Source: Hymenobacter negativus
GTDB lineage: Bacteria > Bacteroidota > Bacteroidia > Cytophagales > Hymenobacteraceae
Direction: 5' to 3'
Length of the DNA stretch: 64,000 nt
Assembly (NCBI RefSeq): GCF_017571495.1
Contig: NZ_JAGETZ010000018.1
Span: forward strand, 82,818-146,817
In this document: positions 60,112 to 64,000 of the stretch, in pieces
Position numbering within the stretch: the stretch's first letter is position 1
How the letters are laid out: each line of letters starts with the position of its first letter
Position numbers and translations under genes: made by a program
The notes under the pieces: model-generated
Seen by the model: only the letters and a program-made list of their open reading frames with translations
Database searches by the model: none
What the model was told of the DNA's origin: nothing

Positions 60112-62337
60112 ATGTTGAAACTGTTACGCAATTTACGTGGAAGGCTCCTTGGCCTGGCTGCAGCCGGTGTGGTATGCGCTGGCACGGCTTCGGCCCAAAC
60201 GCCGGAAGGCGTTAGCCGGAAATACCCGGAGCATAAAACCGGCTTCCGCTGCGCTTTTGATAGTGCACAGCAGGCCGCTTTTGCCCGGCAGCCGGGCGCG
60301 GCAGCCGCATACCGGGCCTTCCTGCAGGGCGTGGCCACGATGTCGGCTACGGCGCAGGCCCGCCTGCTGGCGGCTCCGGACGTGACGGTACCAGTGGTGG
60401 TACACATCATTCATACCGGTGGCAGCAACAACATTTCCGATGCTCAGGTGGCAGATGCCATTCGCGTTATCAACGAGGACTACAGCAAAACCAACCGCGA
60501 CACCACCGATATTTTGCCGGCCTTTCGGCCCATCGCAGCCAACATTGGCTTTCAGATGCGCTTGGCTAAAAAGGACCCGAACGGTAATTGCACCACCGGC
60601 ATTACCCGCACGTATTCGGCCGATGGCAACATTGGTGATGACCGGGTGAAAGACCTCATCAAGTGGGACCAGGATAAGTACCTCAATATCTGGGTGTGCG
60701 ACAATGCGAACGGGGCCGGCGGCTACGCCTACCTGCCTTGCACGGGCGGTGCCGTAGATGGCATTGTGATTCGCAACGCGCAGTTCGGCAGCGTGGGCAC
60801 CTCCTGCGGAGCCAACCTTTGCATTCGGTCTTTGACGCACGAAATCGGCCATTACTTCGGCCTACCGCACACCTGGGGCGGCAGCAACACGCCCGGCCTG
60901 CCCAGCAACTGCGGCATCGATGACGGCATTGCCGACACCCCCAACACCATTGGCGCGCAGTCGAGTTGCTCGTCGTCGTATGGTACGGGCACAGTGCTCA
61001 GCAGCTTCAACCCTTGCGGGCCACTGGCCAACGTGCAGAATTACATGGACTACTCTTCCTGCACCAACATGTTTACGCTGGGCCAGCGCGCCGTGATGCG
61101 GGCTTCGTTGCAGCTTAGCTGCCGCAGCGTGCTCACCAGCACCGCCAACCTGCTGGCTACCGGCACCAACGACGGCTACGTGGCCCCCAGCTGCGCGCCG
61201 GTGGTGACGTTTGAGCCCTCGGCCCGAACGGTCTGTGAGGGCTCGACGGTGAGCTTTACCGATTATTCCTACAATGCGGCCGTGGCTTCGCCCAGCGCTA
61301 CCTATGCCTGGCAGTTTCCGGGTGGTGTGCCCAGCACTTCGAGCCTGCGCAACCCAGTGGTAACGTACTCAACCGGCGGCGTCTACAACGTAACGCTGAC
61401 CATTATGGTGGGTGGCCAAACCGGCACCAGCACCCGCAACAGTCTGGTACAGGTGGTGGGAGGTAATTCCGGGCTGGTGGGCCCGGTTGCGGAGTCGTTT
61501 GAAAATCCGGACTTTCCCGAAAACTTCCCAGCTCCAAGCCTGCGCAACTGGACAAATTCCTCCAACACAACCTCAACCGGAGCCCGCTGGTTTCGCCGTA
61601 CCAATGTAGTAGGCGGACTGCTTGCCAGTGACGGCACGGCCTGCGTGCTGGTGCCGAGCACCGTTCTGGCTCTGGGTACCCAAACTACCCTTACCTCACC
61701 TAACATCAACCTGAGCGGCCTGACCGTAGCCGACCAGCCGGCTCTCTCCTTCGACCGCGCCTACGCCCTGCGCACAACGCAGCCCAACGAAAACCTCAGC
61801 ATCCAATTCAGCTCCGACTGCGGAGTAACCTGGAACACGCAGCGCACCTTGTTTCCCAACGCGCTCAATACCCGTGACACTGTGCGGATTGATGGCTTTA
61901 CGCCCACTGTGGCCTCGGACTGGAAAAGGTTGCGCATTGATATCCCGGCCAGCTACCTGAGAAGCACCTTTCAGGTTCGTTTCACCTTGGTGAGCAACCG
62001 GGGTAATTATTTCTACCTTGACAAAGTAGCCGTGGGGGCAGCGCCAATCCTAGCCACGCGCACGGGCGGAGCGGCCCCGCAGGCGCGCATTTACCCCAAC
62101 CCGCTCACAGCCGAAACGGTGGTGGAGTTCACGCTGCCCGCTGCCGGCCCGGTAGAGCTTGGCCTGACCGACCTGCTGGGCCGGGCAGTGAGCGCGCCCA
62201 TCCGTGCAACCGGCCGGGCCGGACTGCAGACTTTGCCTTTGCTACCGGGCGGAATCAGTCGGCCCACGCCCGGCATCTACCTGATGCAACTGCGCACCGC
62301 CGCTGGCCAGACTACCAGCAAAGTGATAATTCCCTAG
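60112..62337 (+). CDS. secreted M43-type zinc metalloprotease with PKD and type IX sorting domains
   Basis: A 741-residue exported protease of the pappalysin/cytophagalysin group. ATG 60112 gives a clear signal peptide (LLGLAAAGVVCAGTASAQ). The zinc site HEIGHYFGLPH lies at residues 243-253, followed by a conserved YMDYSSC Met-turn. A PKD-like domain starts near CAPVVTFEPSARTVCEGSTV and a MAM/jelly-roll-type domain follows. The C-terminal RIYPNPLTAETVVEFTLPAA...GIYLMQLRT is a type A sorting domain. The next gene is a paralogue, so this is a tandem duplicate. Confidence 0.9.
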   Translation: MLKLLRNLRGRLLGLAAAGVVCAGTASAQTPEGVSRKYPEHKTGFRCAFDSAQQAAFARQPGAAAAYRAFLQGVATMSATAQARLLAAPDVTVPVVVHIIHTGGSNNISDAQVADAIRVINEDYSKTNRDTTDILPAFRPIAANIGFQMRLAKKDPNGNCTTGITRTYSADGNIGDDRVKDLIKWDQDKYLNIWVCDNANGAGGYAYLPCTGGAVDGIVIRNAQFGSVGTSCGANLCIRSLTHEIGHYFGLPHTWGGSNTPGLPSNCGIDDGIADTPNTIGAQSSCSSSYGTGTVLSSFNPCGPLANVQNYMDYSSCTNMFTLGQRAVMRASLQLSCRSVLTSTANLLATGTNDGYVAPSCAPVVTFEPSARTVCEGSTVSFTDYSYNAAVASPSATYAWQFPGGVPSTSSLRNPVVTYSTGGVYNVTLTIMVGGQTGTSTRNSLVQVVGGNSGLVGPVAESFENPDFPENFPAPSLRNWTNSSNTTSTGARWFRRTNVVGGLLASDGTACVLVPSTVLALGTQTTLTSPNINLSGLTVADQPALSFDRAYALRTTQPNENLSIQFSSDCGVTWNTQRTLFPNALNTRDTVRIDGFTPTVASDWKRLRIDIPASYLRSTFQVRFTLVSNRGNYFYLDKVAVGAAPILATRTGGAAPQARIYPNPLTAETVVEFTLPAAGPVELGLTDLLGRAVSAPIRATGRAGLQTLPLLPGGISRPTPGIYLMQLRTAAGQTTSKVIIP

Positions 62338-62468
62338 CTGTTGACGCTGTCAGGTGGGGCTGAACGCTGTTTCGGCTTTTATCTGGTAAATTTGACAACA
62401 CCCATTCAGGCTGTTTAGCACGTTGAATACTGCCCCTTTTCACCCCACTTTTCTCCTTATCGTTTCCT

Positions 62469-64000
62469 ATGTTGAAAAAACTAATACCCTCGGTACTGAC
62501 CGTTGCCTTGGCCCTCACCGGCCTTGGTGCCAGTGCCCAAGAACGCGGCCGTGACTGGTGCGGCACTACCGCCATGCAGGAGAAGTTTTATGCTGAGCAT
62601 CCCGGCGCCCGCGAAGCCCAGACAGCTTACTACCAGCAGCTGGAAGCTATGGCCCAGGCCCAAAACCAACAGCGCGGGCAGAGCCAGCAGCGCGGTGCGG
62701 CCTACGTTACGGACGTTACCATTCCAGTCGTGGTCCATGTGATTCATGCCGGTGGTCCTGAGAACATCAGCGACCGGCAGATTTACAGCGCCATCGAGCA
62801 ACTAAACATCGACTATCAAAAGCGCAATGCCGACACAGCCAGCATCATACCGATGTTCCGGTCTCGGGCCGCTGCCATCGGTTTTCAATTTCGCCTCGCC
62901 AAAAAGGACCCCAACGGCAACTGCACCACCGGCATCACCCGGCACTACGCACCTAATCTCATCAACGATGACCAGAGCGGGGCGGTGCAGAGCTTGGTTA
63001 TCTGGGACCGGATGCGTTACCTCAACATCTGGCTGGTAAGCACCATTGGCACCCCCACTGCAGGCGGCGGCATCATCTTGGGCTACTCTAACCTTCCTCA
63101 GAACTCCACGAGTATGCGTGACGGCTTTGTAGAGCGCCACGACTATTTTGGCACCCTGGGTACCAGCACTCTTACCCGTGGCACCGACCGCACCGGGACG
63201 CACGAAATCGGCCATTACTTTGGCTTGAGCCACACCTGGGGCCAGAATAACACTCCTGGTTCGGGTGATTGCACGGGTACCGATTTCGTAGCCGACACCC
63301 CGCCTACCGATGGCACATTTAACTGCAACCTCAGCTACGCGCCCTGCGGCCAGATAGCCAATGTGCAGAACATCATGGACTACGCTTGCGAAGTTATGTT
63401 CACGGAAGGGCAGAAGCAACTGATGCGTAACGTGCTGGCTACTTCATCTGTGCGCGTCGGCCTTTCCACGCCGGCGAACTTGGTAGCGACGGGGACGAAC
63501 GACGGGTACGTGGCCCCGGACTGCGCCCCGCTGGCCGCCTTCGCCGCCCTGCCCGGCACCAGCACCAGCGTCTGCGTCAACTCCCCCGTCTCCTTCCGCG
63601 ACTACTCGGCCAACTTCACGGCCACCGGCGGCACGCTCACCTATTCCTGGTCCTTCCCCGGCGGCAACCCGGCCACGGCCACCGGCCAGACCGTGTCCGT
63701 CTCCTACCCCGCCGCCGGCTTCTACTCCGTGACCGAGACCGTCACCAACAGCATCGGCGCCACCAGTTCCACCCAGACCAACATCGTCCGCGTCGAGGGC
63801 CCCACCGGCGGCGAATCCGCCCCCTTCCAGCAGTCGTTCGAGGACCCCGCCTTCCCCAACCTCTTCCCCGCCCCCACCCTGCGCAACTACGCCATGGCCG
63901 GCACCACCCCCGCCGGCGTGGCCGCCCCGTACGTGTGGCAGCGCCAGACGGCCTTCCCCGCCGCCGACGGCACGGCCTACCTGCAGGTGCCCAACCGCGT
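62469..64000 (+). CDS. secreted M43-type metalloprotease paralogue (3' end beyond window)
   Basis: A second M43-type protease, open to the window end (510 codons seen). ATG 62469 opens MLKKLIPSVLTVALALTGLG, a signal peptide ending ASAQ. The pro-domain, then VTIPVVVHVIHAGG, LAKKDPNGNCTTGITR (identical to the upstream paralogue over much of this run), and the zinc site HEIGHYFGLSH (245-255), with NIMDYAC as Met-turn. A PKD-like domain starts near VCVNSPVSFRDYSAN. From about 63,470 the third codon positions become almost all G or C, unlike the first 1000 bases. It is 131 bases after the upstream paralogue. Confidence 0.88.
   Translation, partial: MLKKLIPSVLTVALALTGLGASAQERGRDWCGTTAMQEKFYAEHPGAREAQTAYYQQLEAMAQAQNQQRGQSQQRGAAYVTDVTIPVVVHVIHAGGPENISDRQIYSAIEQLNIDYQKRNADTASIIPMFRSRAAAIGFQFRLAKKDPNGNCTTGITRHYAPNLINDDQSGAVQSLVIWDRMRYLNIWLVSTIGTPTAGGGIILGYSNLPQNSTSMRDGFVERHDYFGTLGTSTLTRGTDRTGTHEIGHYFGLSHTWGQNNTPGSGDCTGTDFVADTPPTDGTFNCNLSYAPCGQIANVQNIMDYACEVMFTEGQKQLMRNVLATSSVRVGLSTPANLVATGTNDGYVAPDCAPLAAFAALPGTSTSVCVNSPVSFRDYSANFTATGGTLTYSWSFPGGNPATATGQTVSVSYPAAGFYSVTETVTNSIGATSSTQTNIVRVEGPTGGESAPFQQSFEDPAFPNLFPAPTLRNYAMAGTTPAGVAAPYVWQRQTAFPAADGTAYLQVPNR

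Noticed and set aside
1..64000. CRISPR array
   Set aside because: No run of regularly spaced 25-40-base repeats was seen; the period-7 arrays are far too short.

Overview
The window looks like a chromosomal segment of a high-GC Bacteroidota bacterium, most likely a Hymenobacter-like member of the Cytophagales. Signs are the TamL lipoprotein of the Omp85 family, secreted proteins with type IX-type C-terminal sorting domains, promoters of the Bacteroidota type (TTTG-N19-TAnnTTTG), a fused alpha/beta E1 2-oxoacid dehydrogenase, and few Shine-Dalgarno sequences. The genus is inferred from style, not from a marker gene.

Left flank (1-15,457): a DUF2071-like protein, an MHS-family MFS permease, an FAD-dependent dehydrogenase, a CoA-binding protein, a polytopic membrane protein, a copper module (P-type ATPase CopA plus a Met/His-rich outer membrane protein), a small secreted protein, an ECF sigma / anti-sigma-like / outer membrane protein operon, and a SpoU/TrmH-family RNA methyltransferase.

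Genomic island (about 15,458-43,189, 27.7 kb): bounded by a perfect 48-bp direct repeat lying inside the 5' part of the trmH-family gene. A tyrosine recombinase sits just inside the left end. The element carries its own replacement 5' end for trmH, so the left copy is full length and chimeric; the original start is stranded as a fragment at the right end. The cargo is a complete phosphorothioate (Dnd) modification-restriction system. The restriction genes dptF-dptG-dptH and the cysteine desulfurase dndA lie on the + strand. The modification operon dndC-dndD-dndE-(membrane protein)-dndB lies on the - strand. DndA and DndC supply and insert sulfur, DndD and DndE support the modification, DndB is a regulator, and DptFGH attack DNA lacking the mark. 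Two things are odd: DndE is fused to a HerA-like ATPase domain whose Walker motifs are degraded, and an unknown membrane protein is translationally coupled to dndB. An HNH nuclease / MazG-like pyrophosphatase gene pair lies divergent to dptF. The right end is a graveyard: a frameshifted SF1 helicase, Fic and DnaB remnants, and an IS3-family element whose transposase has an internal stop. A 1.8-kb stretch (18.8-20.6 kb) is almost gene-free but has palindromes and a good promoter.

Right flank (43,190-64,000): tamL, a lipoprotein metallophosphoesterase, an envelope protein, fused E1 dehydrogenase, hemF, a PAP2 phosphatase, a lipoprotein, a small conserved protein, riboflavin synthase, a zinc-ribbon protein, a secreted subtilase, a further lipoprotein, mnmA, a polyprenyl glycosylphosphotransferase, pcm, and two tandem secreted M43-type metalloproteases, the second cut by the window end. 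Intrinsic terminators with perfect stems separate most convergent genes.
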